Notes: generated by a model from the sequence alone, not told the origin. A stretch of 64,000 nucleotides of DNA from Apiospora phragmitis (GCA_038363925.1 JAQQWL010000013.1:682001-746000), one strand, 5' to 3'; shown: positions 24,288-35,084, numbered from the stretch's first letter. Translations and numbers: made by a program.

Positions 24288-25519
24288 CTAAGACCGAGAC
24301 TTGTCATAGTCAAGCAGCATCTTGTCAAGTTGAGAGTGCCTTTTCACGGCATGGTCAAAAGTGGCGTAATGGCTTTTGTCTTGAGCAGCGAAAGCCTCAT
24401 AAACAGAACCAACATTTCTCGCGGGGAGATCGATGTCACATCGCGGGCCATGGTCGTATTCGATCTGTTCGACTTCATCGGTGGCGAAATCGTGCACTTC
24501 AATCACAGGCGCATTCTCTTTCGAGGTTACATTCACCCCTGGGCCGCCATGGGCTATGAACCGTATCTCGCCCTTCTCGCCGTTGATCGTCCACACTATG
24601 GGAGGCTCGTCCTTGAAGGGCTGCCCGCGTCGATATCGTAGGTGCAGGGTGGCGCCGTTGGACACATGGTCCGACTCGGGCAGTGCACCGGTCACGTGGA
24701 TGAGGTCCGGCACGTTGGACTTGATGGCCTCGAGCATCTCCCCGGAGACAGTATCTTTGACCTCCACATCGGGACGCATTAACTACAGGCGCGACTGAGA
24801 ATTGTGTAGATCGCCTAGCACGAACTGGACAAAGTCGAACACTGGTGGTCCAAACGTTAGCACCCTCAAACCGATAGACGTAAATCACTCTCCGGAAAGA
24901 AAAGAGGGAGAGAGGGTCTGGAAGTAACGAGAACTAGAAGTTTAGCTGCTCACAGTGGCCGAACCCAATGGTGAAAGGATTCCCGCCGATATCCCGTTGA
25001 GCGAAGTACCTCATAAAGGGTGGCAGCGTGGCCCGGTCCATGGTGCCGCCCGCGGCGTGCACTTCGCTGCTCAGCACCTTGCCGATGCGAGAGCGCCCGG
25101 AGTCGCCGCCGGCTAGGATCCCGCGCAGCGCCACGATGGACGGGGCGAACCGGGCCTGCAGGCCCACGACGGTGCGGGACCCCCTCTCGGCGGCCACGCG
25201 CGCCAGCTCGACCGCGCGACCCGCGTTCTCGGCCAGCGGCCACTCGACGAAGGCGTCCTTGCCCGCCTGCAGCGAGGGCAGGACGGCGTTGTAGTGCTGG
25301 TCGACGCGGGTGGAGACGACGACCAGCTCGATGTCCGGGTCCGCGGCCGAAGTGCACGATGGCGCGCTCGGCCGCTGCGGTCGTTGTGTTGCACAGGACG
25401 ACGATGGTGTAGCGGGCCCGGCCCTCGGCGGAGAGGAGGTACGGGAGGTGCGCCTTGGCGGCCCAGCCGGCGGCGGCGTTGGCGGAGAGGCCGACTAGGG
25501 CTACGCGGATAGGGGCCAT
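24288..25519 (-). pseudogene. Gfo/Idh/MocA oxidoreductase, Gal80-like, with nonsense and frame damage
   Basis: An NAD(P)-binding Rossmann-fold family; fungal members near Gal80 are dehydrogenases of unknown sugar substrate or regulators. Exons are 25519-24954 and 24841-24288. The N-terminus APIRVALVGLSANAAAGWAA carries the dinucleotide site. Further blocks are VVVSTRVDQHYNAVLPSL, DAFVEWPLAENA (EWP motif) and GFGHLFDFVQFVLGDLH across the splice. Two defects are visible. Near 25348 the frame changes, and about 15 residues usually found between the second strand and DPDIELVVV are absent. At 24783-24785 a TAG replaces the expected CAG in RL*LMRPDVEVKD, a C-to-T change in CpA context. The rest of the C-terminal domain to 24288 is open. 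A substitution plus a missing segment is harder to explain by homopolymer error, so I list it as a likely pseudogene. Confidence 0.65.
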
Positions 25520-26056
25520 TGGCACAGATGAAATGGATGGGCAGATACGAAGTATGCTAAGTATATATGTCCGAGGGCTCTAATTTATACCAATGAAGAC
25601 TGTGTACTATACTATTTTGATATCTCGGTGGTCTTTCGGTTCATAAGGCGGTCTTCCACCAGTACAGTCTTACTTATACTACATGCCTGTGCTGTGCCGT
25701 ATAGACGATTACAAATTGACTCCTCACAAGAATGGCTTATAAATCCAAAAGGCCTACATAAGACTAATGTCAGGCTTGAACTCTGGACCATTGGTCAATT
25801 AATGATAGAAGCCTGCACCTCTAAAGCACCATACGGAAATTGCGTGATGATGCAGACATACTTGTGTGTCTTGACTCTTGACACTTCCAGTGGGATGCCC
25901 GGTGTTTTAGTGGGGGTGCGGAAGCTCTGTGCTCCAGGCCGTACAAATTCAAATTATTCGTCTTCACCAGTCTCCTATGCGTGAAGTCAGTCAATTGAGC
26001 AGTGGCTTGCATCAACACAACAATTAGTGAGCCGAAAACGATTCCAGGCTGTAGCA
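25520..26056. promoter_or_regulatory. Divergent upstream region of Gal80-like gene and IMP2
   Basis: 537 bp, AT-rich, no gene seen. Confidence 0.4.
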
Positions 26057-26753
26057 ATGAGGCCTACATGGGCCCGTCTCATCAATAAACCCAGCTTCCC
26101 ACCGGCCAAGTCAAAATGGTTCCATTTCCGGCCTAACCCGCGGGTTCGTCAGTTCGGCTACTTCGGCTGGTATCTCTTTGTCTTTGCATCATGGGTGCCC
26201 GTCGTGGTAATGGCCAATGAGAACTTCTTTGAGGTGATGAGGATTACCGGGTCATCCATGTACCCGTTCCTGAACCCGGACAAGGACCGGTCGCTGACAC
26301 GGGATTGGGTGTGGACGCGGAAGTACAATGCGCAGACCAAGCTGGCCAGGGGCATGATCGTGATATTCTGGTAGGTGATGATAGCCTCTTCTCCAAAGAC
26401 CGATTTATTGTTCATCATTCAACACGCCCAGAAAGGCAGTTTGCTGACCAACCTCATTGTTGTGCTTCCATAGGACTCCCTTCGACCCAGAAACCAGGGC
26501 GATCAAGAGGGTCATTGGGTTGGAAGGCGATATTATCAGGACCAAATCCCCGTATCCGACGGCCACTGTGCAAGTGCCGCCGGGCCACGTATGGGTCGAA
26601 GGCGACGGAGACGCCACAATGGACAGCAATACGTACGGGCCAATTGCCACGGGCTTGATCATCGGCAAGGTCACACATATCGTCTGGCCGCCGCGCAGGG
26701 TTGGCAGGGTGAACTGGGAAGAGTATGCGCAGAAAATCAGATACGGCTCATGA
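26057..26753 (+). CDS. imp2: Mitochondrial inner membrane protease subunit 2 (signal peptidase S26 family)
   Basis: Catalytic subunit of the Imp1-Imp2 protease that removes sorting signals of proteins inserted in, or released from, the mitochondrial inner membrane. Exons are 26057-26370 and 26474-26753 (197 aa). The first ATG in frame is at 26057; the frame extends further upstream without an ATG. The N-terminus is basic (MRPTWARLINKPSFPPAKSK) followed by one membrane span (YFGWYLFVFASWVPVVVMA). The Ser nucleophile lies in RITGSSMYPFLNPDKD and the general-base Lys in RAIKRVIGLEGD, with the usual DxNxYGPI block near the end (DSNTYGPIATGLIIGKV). The gene is intact. Confidence 0.95.
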
Positions 26754-27358
26754 AGGCCAAGCCTACCTCCTACCTACTTCTACCTACTTCTACTGTACTG
26801 TCTGTATACTATGTATGTACCACAGCCAATGTCCTTGGCATGCATTTCATGCATGATACCAATAACTACATGTATCTCTACCTACCTACCTAACCTACTC
26901 ACTCAGACTATGCACCATTGAAATTGAACCGCATTGGAAGTAGTGGAATGGATGAGGAGGACAGGCACTGGTTGGGCATATTTCTAATACATCTTACCTA
27001 ACAAGATGTGACTATATACCTATGTGATTTCCATTTTAAACATAACTGTTCTCAAATGTTGGACAGTTAAGTATGGTAGAGGCCTCCATCTGATAAGACA
27101 GCTACCAAGCCAACACTGCAGGTTAAACGTGCGAGATCATCCCGTGCACGTGCCCTTTTCGGCCGCGGGTGGGCCCTTGTTGGCCTTATCCGAAGACCGA
27201 TCACGTCAAAAATTGCCAATTGGACCCCCGGAGGCCTGGGATAGGGAAAGTAAATTCGCAGTATCCAAAGGGTTCTCGTCATCAGCCCCCTTCCAACAGC
27301 CTCCCTTCACGTTTTGTCTTTCGGCGCCGGTGGGAATACCATTCTGATTTAGAGGGCA
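26754..27358. promoter_or_regulatory. Intergenic IMP2 to carrier gene, with TACCTA repeats and a GATA site
   Basis: 605 bp. Just after IMP2 is a run of imperfect TACCTACCTA/TACTTCTACC repeats (about 26760-26900). An ATCTGATAA site on the plus strand at 27088-27096 matches the ATCWGATAA consensus of SRE-type GATA factors and lies 263 bp before the carrier start. Confidence 0.45.
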
Positions 27359-28746
27359 ATGCCCCTGGACGATTTTCGGAGCACTTCCACAACTGCTCCG
27401 CAGTCTGATTCGTTCGGATCCGTCGCCCTTTCGCCCTCTACTTCTGCAAACAATGGACATTCTGCGCATTCCATCTTCTCGTCGAATTCCTCGGACTTCA
27501 TAGCCGGACCGCAGCCTGTAAATACGAACATGGCGCCCAAAGATGGGGAATGGGAGAGGCGCTCGCCTCTGTTCCAGGTTAGTTGCAGCCGTATGCTCTG
27601 TCCAGCTGCCCCCTATATCGACTGACTCGTCGCGTGCACACAGAATATGTTGGCTGGAGGATTAGGAGGTACCACGGGAGACATGATGATGCACTCGCTC
27701 GATACCGTCAAGACACGACAACAAGGCGACCCCCATTTCCCACCGAAATATTCGTCTCTCGGGTCTTCATACTACACAATATGGCGCCAAGAAGGCATAC
27801 GGCGAGGACTGTACGGCGGATGGCTACCCGCGATGCTGGGATCTTTTCCAGGAACAGTTCTCTTTTTTGGTTCATACGAGTGGAGCAAGCGGATCATGTT
27901 GGACTATAATATCCAGCCTCACATCGCATACCTCACAGCCGGTATGGATTCTCTCCAACAACTCACGCAGAAAGATTGCTCACACAAGATAACACAGGTG
28001 CCATTGGTGATTTCGCTGCATCCATCGTTTATGTGCCGTCTGAAGTTCTGAAGACCCGTTTGCAACTACAAGGACGGCATAACAATCCTTACTTTAAATC
28101 GGGGTATAACTACAAGTCAACTTTCGATGCCGTCAAAACCATTGTTCGAGCCGAAGGGCCTAGTACGCTGTTCCACGGATACGGGGCGACGCTATATCGC
28201 GATCTGCCATTTTCCGCTTTGCAGTTCATGTTCTACGAGCAGTTTCAGAGCTGGGCCCGTCAATGGAAGCGAAGCCGTGAGATCGGTACGCCGCTGGAAT
28301 TATTGACCGGTTCTGCGGGTGGAGGACTTGCTGGCGTGATAACATGTCCTCTGGACGTGGTGAAAACACGGTTGCAAACTCAGATAGAACCTGCGCCGCC
28401 TCCCGCTGCGAAAGAGCGCGCACCGGCCGAGTCAAAGTCTGCGGCGAAACCTACGCACCCCAAGGCAGCGCCGCCATCTCATGAGCAGCACAGGCTTATC
28501 TCCACGTCTTCCCCGTCAACCCATTTCCCTCGACCAGGCGCCACCACTCTAGACACTTCATCGGTGTTCAAGGGCCTCAGGATGATCTACAAAACAGAAG
28601 GCATTGGCGGCTGGTTCAGGGGCGTTGGCCCACGCGGTGTCTGGACCAGTGTACAAAGCGGATGCATGTTCTTTTTGTATCAAAGCATTCTGCGTCAATT
28701 GGAGGTTTGGATGCCTCCGGAGGGAGCGGAAGCATCTCTGCAATGA
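27359..28746 (+). CDS. mme1: Mitochondrial carrier (SLC25) family, Mme1-like
   Basis: Inner-membrane transporter; the closest yeast relative I recognise is Mme1 (YMR166C), reported as a magnesium exporter. Exons are 27359-27577, 27644-27941 and 27998-28746, giving 1266 nt (421 aa). Three Solcar repeats each carry the PxD/ExxK signature: SLDTVKTR, PSEVLKTR and PLDVVKTR. Characteristic Mme1-type text is GDMMMHSLDTVKTRQQGD. The N-terminal 70 residues are Ser/Thr-rich and the matrix loop before the last helix pair carries a Pro/Ala/Ser-rich insert (about 28390-28540), longer than in yeast. No frame defects. Substrate assignment is inferred from similarity only. Confidence 0.9.
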
Positions 28747-29387
28747 GCGACGGACAATTGATGTTGAAAGAATAGAGCCCTAGACGAATGTACCAAACAT
28801 GTACTATATTGAAACAGCATTTGCAGGGCGTTTGGAAATCCATAGACGAGGGTTTAGGTGGGGATGAAGAACAAGATAGATCATGAGCGGGTAGACAGGC
28901 ACACACACACACACACACACACAAACACCAATCTCGAATCTACAACCAGCGGCTTTTGGCAAGCTCCCCAATAATCGCTGGCAAATATCCCAAAAAATTA
29001 TTGGCAATTCCTACAGGAATGCCGTTCCATTGATTAACTAAAGTGATGAAAGTTTGCTTCACCAACTCTGTAAGTAATAGTGGTGTTACCTAACAGCCCA
29101 GCGCCAGCGGTCCCACTAAGATAGGCGGTAATAAGTTGATCCAGCGCTTGTGACCGACTTCCCAATTCCAGCCCCGGCCGCCCGGTCAATTGACCCCAGG
29201 GAGCTTCCCAGGGAGCTTCCAAGAGCCCGCAAAGTTAGCTTTCCGTCGTACGACTGTCCACGACGACTATCGACTGTAAAACCGACACATACCTTTCGAT
29301 CCGGAACGCCATTTTCATTTGTTTTAATACAGATGGCCGCTAACTAACATTCGAGCTCGACATGGCTCCGACCCATGCGTTACTACT
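28747..29387. other. Intergenic region with (AC)n tract
   Basis: 641 bp holding an (AC)n microsatellite at about 28901-28922 and a 12-bp tandem duplication (CCAGGGAGCTTC type, about 29195-29220) upstream of the PPR gene. No gene seen. Confidence 0.5.
28901..28922. repeat. (AC)n microsatellite
   Basis: About eleven CA/AC units downstream of the mitochondrial carrier gene. Confidence 0.85.
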
Positions 29388-32345
29388 ATGTCTCCGCCCT
29401 TACCCGTGCCTTCAAAGGCCGCGATACATGCACTCAGAGGCCTGGCCCTAGGCACGTCCTGTGCGATTGGTTTGATCGTGGACGATAGGCGGCGACGGAT
29501 CAGCACACTGCGAACCGCGATCGAGAACAAGAAGAAGCTCAAGTCCTCGAGGCTCTACCACGGCACCGCCGACGCTATTGCATTACCCGTCGGCGATCCC
29601 GTGGTACTTACACGGCGACGACCTGCATTGGCACTATCGCCCAGATCATTTCTCGAGCCTGGAGGAGCCGCGCTTGGAGGCCGGCTCATATTCTGCAGGG
29701 GCATCCCGGGGCAATCTTCACCGCAGACTTCGTCACAATCCGAGGCCGACGAACCGCAAGGGACCACGTCAACGGAGACAGCTACGCGACAGGGGTCTGG
29801 ACGAGATGCAGGTCTTCCACGATACTCGGTTGAACCGCCACGCAAACTGCCGTCGCTGAGCACCTCCCTCGACGTGCCTGTAGGGAGGGACAGTGGCGGC
29901 TGGGTGCGCCGGTCCTCACCTCAGAACGAAGAATTGCCCAAACCAGACCCGGCTCTCCTTTTGAACAGCACTTTGGACTCGTTAGAAAAGGATGAAAATA
30001 GCTTGGATAGGATCATTGCCGATATTCTGCAGCAGGTGGAAAGCAAGACCTTACCCGCGCAACTTGGAGACCGGTGGTGTGATCTTTCTATAGCGCTGTG
30101 CAAGTACTGCCAAGAAAAAAACCGATGGGATGGTGCACAAAGAATACTTGCTGCCAGTATTCAGTCAGGCCGGCTTGGTATGAAGCAATATTGGGCACAT
30201 AATCCTATACCCGTCATCGAATCAGCGCTGCCTTCCGCTGATCTGGCGTCGGACCCGCGCGAGCGAGCCAAGGCACTGAATATGCTGCGGCTATCTTTAC
30301 AGCTGTTCACGCCGCATTTCGACGACGATGTCGTCATGCTCTCCCCAGAGTTACCTCCTTTGGGTAAAATCTTGATTGAACGTGTTTTGGCCTTCAACCA
30401 GCCCCAGTATGTTCGCGAGATTTATGGACGTGTCTTGCCTCAACTAGCAGATGCTACCGAGTTTACAGCCATGATCATATCAGCTCTCTTCGAATATCGC
30501 GACCACAAATCCGTCCTGCAGCTATTCAGGGTCAACTTTTCGAAATGTCGTCCGGACGAGCAGTGCTTCAGCGACATAGTGGAAATGGTTGTGACGTCTA
30601 TGGAGTATATGGCGGGCGCCCGGGCTAGTGCGGTCGTACGTGCTCTGGCAAGTCTGTGTCGCACCAGTAACCAGCCCTTGAAGACTTCCTGGCTCATGAG
30701 GATACTGCAAGCCCATTGGCCTCGCCAGAGGGATCTCAAAATGTCGCAAACCCTGTTCAACCAGATGTTAAGAGAGGGGCTACTCGACCAAGTAGCGTAT
30801 CCGCAATATCTTTACAAGGTTATGGTCGAGTTCTCGGTGATGTCGGGTGACAATGAAGCGGCGCATCATTATCGCAACGAGATCGTTATGATCGCTCCCG
30901 CGATGACCCGGGACGTCGGGTTAATGGGCTATTTTGCTCTAGCTAAGGCTCAAGCAGGGGACTGGGATGGCGTTTTGAGCGAATTTGCCAAGATGAAACC
31001 ATACCAGGCGGCGCAAAAGGAAGCGCACGAGCAATCTTTTATTCGCATATTGAAGGTCTTTGCGCAAGATCATCCGATTGCCGAGGTCGAGCAGTTTGTT
31101 CAGTATTTTATGCAAGAAATGCGCATGCGACTGCACCCATTCATGGTGTCTTTGGTGGCCAACTCGTATGGGGAATTCCATGATGCCCCTGGACTTATCC
31201 GCTGGCTTCAGTTTTGCAGTTCGAGCGGATTTGCCCTGTCACCAAGTTTCGTCAATGGTGTTCTTCGAAACTGCCGACTGAAGTGGAAACTGCCATTCCG
31301 TCAACTGCGAAGGCTATTTTCTGAAATGAGGAAGCTTCAAGCTACTTGTGTTGACGATGTGACGCAAAACATGATGCACAATGCAGCTTTGATGGACGGC
31401 AATTATACTGGAAGGCCTGCTCGCCAACGAGTTCGATCTCTGAGGCTTTCTCTAAGCCGGAAACCTTACTACGGGAGATCTGCCAACAACAGGCAGGTCT
31501 TTGCTGCAATGCAAGAAGAGCTGCAGGGTGGTCGCCCGAACATGGCCGTGTTTATCTACCAACGTGCTCTGCAGTACGGGATGGCATGGTGTCCGAATTG
31601 CTTTCGCATTGCCGTTATTGCGTCCCTCAAACGGAAGACAAATAACTTTGGGAAGACGATGCAGCTCATCACCAATGCGTCGCAAAAAGGCCACGACGTC
31701 GGTACTGCTGTTGGGCTTTACATCAAGGCTCAATTGGATTCCTTCCGAGGCAAATACGAGGAGATAATGGATCGGCTCAAAACCATGACTGTCCGTTTCG
31801 AGTCAGCGGGCATACTCATTGATCCCTCGGTCTTGACACATGCTGCCGTCATTGCGGCCCAGTCGGGGCGCGATGCCCAAGCCGTGTCCCTTTGCCGACT
31901 TGCTATGCAGAAGAAAGGGACGACGAACCCTTGCTTCACGACGCAGAGTCTGAGGGCATTGCTGATGGCGTATTATCACTTGATGGATGTGGACGGGCTC
32001 CAATGGGTGGTTGAATCGCTGCCCTCTAGTCCTTGCTCGGCAGATGTACGTGCATTGTCGTTGCTCAAAGAAACCCGGAGGCACATGAGAAAATGGGAGG
32101 CATCGGACCGCGTCTGTTTGATGCATGACATTCTAGAAGCCGGAATTGAAGACATCAAAAAGCGCCGGGCCCTGCAGATTCGGCAAGGCGCCAAGATCCA
32201 ACAAGAATGCCTGAGCATAATGAGCGACGCTGTGGCCAAGATGGAGGCCGGCAAATCGCATTATTCGAAAGCCGAAGTGATGACCAAGACCCCAGGCCCG
32301 ACATATAAGGATCTCCCGATCCGGCAGGTAGCCGTTGGGGGATGA
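29388..32345 (+). CDS. Large pentatricopeptide-repeat-like protein, probably mitochondrial
   Basis: A single 985-residue open frame without introns. The body from about residue 180 is all-helical with recurrent degenerate 35-residue units, such as FALAKAQAGDWDGVLSEFA, HAAVIAAQSGRDAQAVSLCRL and YIKAQLDSFRGKYEEIMDRL, which fit fungal PPR proteins that bind organellar RNA. The N-terminus is basic and hydrophobic (residues 15-45), compatible with mitochondrial import. Between about 29578 and 29700 the annotated frame is Pro/Arg-rich and unlikely, whereas the +1 frame reads IPWYLHGDDLHWHYRPDHF and SSLEEPRLEAGS, which looks like genuine conserved protein. A pair of compensating slips is therefore likely. 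I cannot name the orthologue or its RNA target. Confidence 0.8.
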   Translation: MSPPLPVPSKAAIHALRGLALGTSCAIGLIVDDRRRRISTLRTAIENKKKLKSSRLYHGTADAIALPVGDPVVLTRRRPALALSPRSFLEPGGAALGGRLIFCRGIPGQSSPQTSSQSEADEPQGTTSTETATRQGSGRDAGLPRYSVEPPRKLPSLSTSLDVPVGRDSGGWVRRSSPQNEELPKPDPALLLNSTLDSLEKDENSLDRIIADILQQVESKTLPAQLGDRWCDLSIALCKYCQEKNRWDGAQRILAASIQSGRLGMKQYWAHNPIPVIESALPSADLASDPRERAKALNMLRLSLQLFTPHFDDDVVMLSPELPPLGKILIERVLAFNQPQYVREIYGRVLPQLADATEFTAMIISALFEYRDHKSVLQLFRVNFSKCRPDEQCFSDIVEMVVTSMEYMAGARASAVVRALASLCRTSNQPLKTSWLMRILQAHWPRQRDLKMSQTLFNQMLREGLLDQVAYPQYLYKVMVEFSVMSGDNEAAHHYRNEIVMIAPAMTRDVGLMGYFALAKAQAGDWDGVLSEFAKMKPYQAAQKEAHEQSFIRILKVFAQDHPIAEVEQFVQYFMQEMRMRLHPFMVSLVANSYGEFHDAPGLIRWLQFCSSSGFALSPSFVNGVLRNCRLKWKLPFRQLRRLFSEMRKLQATCVDDVTQNMMHNAALMDGNYTGRPARQRVRSLRLSLSRKPYYGRSANNRQVFAAMQEELQGGRPNMAVFIYQRALQYGMAWCPNCFRIAVIASLKRKTNNFGKTMQLITNASQKGHDVGTAVGLYIKAQLDSFRGKYEEIMDRLKTMTVRFESAGILIDPSVLTHAAVIAAQSGRDAQAVSLCRLAMQKKGTTNPCFTTQSLRALLMAYYHLMDVDGLQWVVESLPSSPCSADVRALSLLKETRRHMRKWEASDRVCLMHDILEAGIEDIKKRRALQIRQGAKIQQECLSIMSDAVAKMEAGKSHYSKAEVMTKTPGPTYKDLPIRQVAVGG

Positions 32346-33509
32346 CGTTTTAGATGTTGTGTATCTATTAATGTAGCACTGCCAAACTATAGATATCACG
32401 TACTTACGTAGCCTGCAGCTGATTGTCAAGAGTATCGTAGGTAGGTATACTCGTGTACCTCGAGTGCTACTCTGTGCTAGTAGCCGGAGGTGAATTTTTA
32501 CTCATCGTTGGGTGGGCTGTCATCCAAAGTGTAAGTACCACTAGCACGGCCTCTGCCGAAATATGTTTCAGGACGTGATGGGCAAAGCAACAGTCCCATT
32601 CCGGCGCCTCGCATGGAAGGATAGACTATTACAGTGCGTGTGGCCTGATTATCGACGCTATATGGAATTATATTGATGACGCCTCAGCAGGATCACATGC
32701 TAACAAAGGTCGCTTGACGGGTGGTGGCAGTATTTCGGCCACGACAATCAAGGCAAAGGTGAGGGACCCGAGTGAGTCGGGAAGGCTATGGCTGACCGCT
32801 TCTCATATGTCCGACGGTTGACCCGTTCAGCCGTTGACTGTTTATTAGCTAAGGGCTTGGAAGGGGTACCTGACCAGGGGCCCGTTGGCGGGGGGCTTAA
32901 CCCAATTGAACGGCTTAGGATTACGACGGAAGCAGCAGAGAAGGAGAGAGAAAAAGAAAAAAAGCAATAATTTGGCAGTCTAGAAAACAGGCCCACCCAA
33001 ACTTTAGGGGTCGACCCCGGAAGTTCGATGGCAGAAGAGATTGTATTGAGTGCCCATCGAACGACTATGAGCAGACGTAATTGACTATCGCACTATCATG
33101 GGCTGCTGCCACTGCTACGGCTTCTGTTGACAAGACTGACAAGTACATCGACATTAAGGCCATAAAGAAACCGCCACGCCACAACCCACACGAGTCGAGT
33201 TCGAGTCGAGACCACGGCGGATTTACGTTGAGTGTTGCATTCGATTCAATTGGGGGAAACCTGCCTAAAACCTTAACTTACATATTCGTGTTGGCTTGCA
33301 TCGAAACCAAACCACCAACAGTTACGCTTACCTCGACTAAGCACTAATTCCATATTACCCTCCCTCAATTCCTAATCCTCGCCCTTTCTCGCCCACGAGT
33401 CCCCTTGCTCCCACAGTCCGTCAGTCAATCCTTTGCGAGATTGGGATCTCTTTTCGCTCTTTGCCCGTCTTTCCAAGCATACAACATACACACAGCCCGA
33501 GCTGCATCC
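32346..33509. promoter_or_regulatory. Upstream region of squalene epoxidase
   Basis: 1.16 kb with no recognisable gene. The proximal part (33330-33500) is CT-rich and probably the erg1 leader. The frame of Erg1 is open upstream to 33405, but without an ATG. Confidence 0.45.
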
Positions 33510-35084
33510 ATGGCGACACGAACCGAGACCCGAGACGAGCGCGAGGAGCGCCGCGTCACATACCACGAGGCCGATGTCGTAGTGGTAGGCGCCGGCGTTT
33601 TCGGGTGCGCCGTAGCCCACGCCCTCGCGAGCCAAAACCGCAGCGTCCTCCTGCTCGAGCGCTGGATGAAGGAGCCGGACCGGATCGTCGGCGAGCTGAT
33701 GCAGCCCGCCGGCATGGCGTCACTACGGAAACTAGGTTTGGGCCACTGCGCCGAGGGAATCGACGCCGCCCCCTGCTACGGCTACAATGTCATTAACTAC
33801 GGCGAGGAGGCCGTCATCCCTTTCCCCAAGCTCGACCGGGTCGGCGCCGAGCACCTAGCCTCCTACGTGCTCATGTCCGACGCCACCCAAAATGGCCACG
33901 CCAATGGCAACGGCAAAAGCAATGGCAACGGCCACGCCAACGGGTCAGCCAACGGCAAACCGAACAGGGACAGGATAAGGAGGCCCGAAGGCCGCGCTTT
34001 CCACCACGGTCGCTTCGTGAATCAATTGCGCAAGGCCTGTCTGGCTCACCCCAACATCACCGTGGTCGAGACGGAGGCGGTCGCCACCATCAAGGGCGAG
34101 CACGGTAAAGAAATCCTCGGTGTCGAGGCGCGGACAGTAGATCCGGACACGGGCAAGAAGAAGCCCGACTTCTTCTTCGGTCAGCTGACCATTGTGGCTG
34201 ACGGGTACGCCTCCATCTTCCGCAAGCAATACGTCGGGCGCGCGCCCGAGGTTCGCTCCAAGTTCTACGCGCTCGAGCTCATCGACTGCCCCCTCCCCGA
34301 GCAAGGATACGGCCACGTCTGCTGTGGCGACCAGACCGTCGTCCTCCTGTACCAGATTGGCACCCACGAGACTCGTGCCCTCATCGACGTGCCCCTGAAC
34401 TGCCCCGACGCCTCGCCCGCCAAGGGCGGCGTTCGTGGCTACATGGCTAACGTCGTGCTGCCTCAACTGCCGGCCGTGATCCAGCCCTCCTTCCGCGCCG
34501 CCCTGGAGAAGGACGACAAGATCCCGCGCAGCATGCCCAACTCTTGGCTCCCTCCGTCGCGCCAAGACATGAACCCCGGCATCGTGGTGCTCGGCGACGC
34601 CATGAACATGCGCCACCCACTGACGGGCGGTGGCATGACGGTGGCGCTCAACGACGTCCTCATCCTCTCGGAGCTCCTGGCCCCGTCCGAGATCCCCAAC
34701 CTCGGCGACAGCGCCGCCGTCAGCAAGGCCATGGCCAAGTTCCACTGGCAGCGCAAGAGCCTGACGTCCATCATCAATGTCCTGGCCATGGCGCTGTACA
34801 GCCTTTTCAGCGCCGCCGACCCGAACCTGGCGGTGCTGCGCAAGGGCTGCTTCGCCTACTTCAGGAAGGGCGTCGTTGACGAGCCCGTCGGCATGCTCGG
34901 CGGCCTCATCCAGCGCCCGCTCACCCTCGCGTACCACTTCTTCACCGTCGCCTTCCTGTCCGTCTGGATCGACTGGAAGGAGAGGGGCCTGTGGAACATC
35001 CCCGTCAACTTGTGGAGGGGCATCAGCATCATCTGGACCGCCTGCGTCGTGTTCCTCCCCGTCATGTACCGCGAGGCGTTATAG
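33510..35084 (+). CDS. erg1: Squalene epoxidase (squalene monooxygenase)
   Basis: FAD-dependent enzyme that makes 2,3-oxidosqualene in ergosterol synthesis on ER or lipid droplet membranes; the target of allylamines. A single exon of 524 codons from MATRTETRDERE. The first FAD motif is VVVVGAGVFGCAVAHALA, followed by ERWMKEPDRIVGELMQPAG, the DG-type block VADGYASIFRK and the GD motif VVLGDAMNMRHPLTGGGM. The C-terminus has two hydrophobic segments (LTLAYHFFTVAFLSVWI, GISIIWTACVVFLPVMY) for membrane attachment. A stretch made almost only of Asn, Gly, Ala, Ser, His and Lys (about 33891-33963) interrupts the region before GRAFHHGRFVNQLR. The family often has a short variable loop here, but this one is long and repetitive. 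The gene is intact. Confidence 0.96.
   Translation: MATRTETRDEREERRVTYHEADVVVVGAGVFGCAVAHALASQNRSVLLLERWMKEPDRIVGELMQPAGMASLRKLGLGHCAEGIDAAPCYGYNVINYGEEAVIPFPKLDRVGAEHLASYVLMSDATQNGHANGNGKSNGNGHANGSANGKPNRDRIRRPEGRAFHHGRFVNQLRKACLAHPNITVVETEAVATIKGEHGKEILGVEARTVDPDTGKKKPDFFFGQLTIVADGYASIFRKQYVGRAPEVRSKFYALELIDCPLPEQGYGHVCCGDQTVVLLYQIGTHETRALIDVPLNCPDASPAKGGVRGYMANVVLPQLPAVIQPSFRAALEKDDKIPRSMPNSWLPPSRQDMNPGIVVLGDAMNMRHPLTGGGMTVALNDVLILSELLAPSEIPNLGDSAAVSKAMAKFHWQRKSLTSIINVLAMALYSLFSAADPNLAVLRKGCFAYFRKGVVDEPVGMLGGLIQRPLTLAYHFFTVAFLSVWIDWKERGLWNIPVNLWRGISIIWTACVVFLPVMYREAL

Noticed and set aside
24288..28746. A sugar-use or iron-use gene cluster around the Gal80-like, Imp2 and carrier genes
   Set aside because: Neighbouring products are unrelated housekeeping proteins on both strands, without transporters, hydrolases or shared regulatory motifs.
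34192..34937. Long open frames antisense to erg1 (for example 33945-34937 minus)
   Set aside because: They are shadows created by high GC at third codon positions of the intact erg1 gene.
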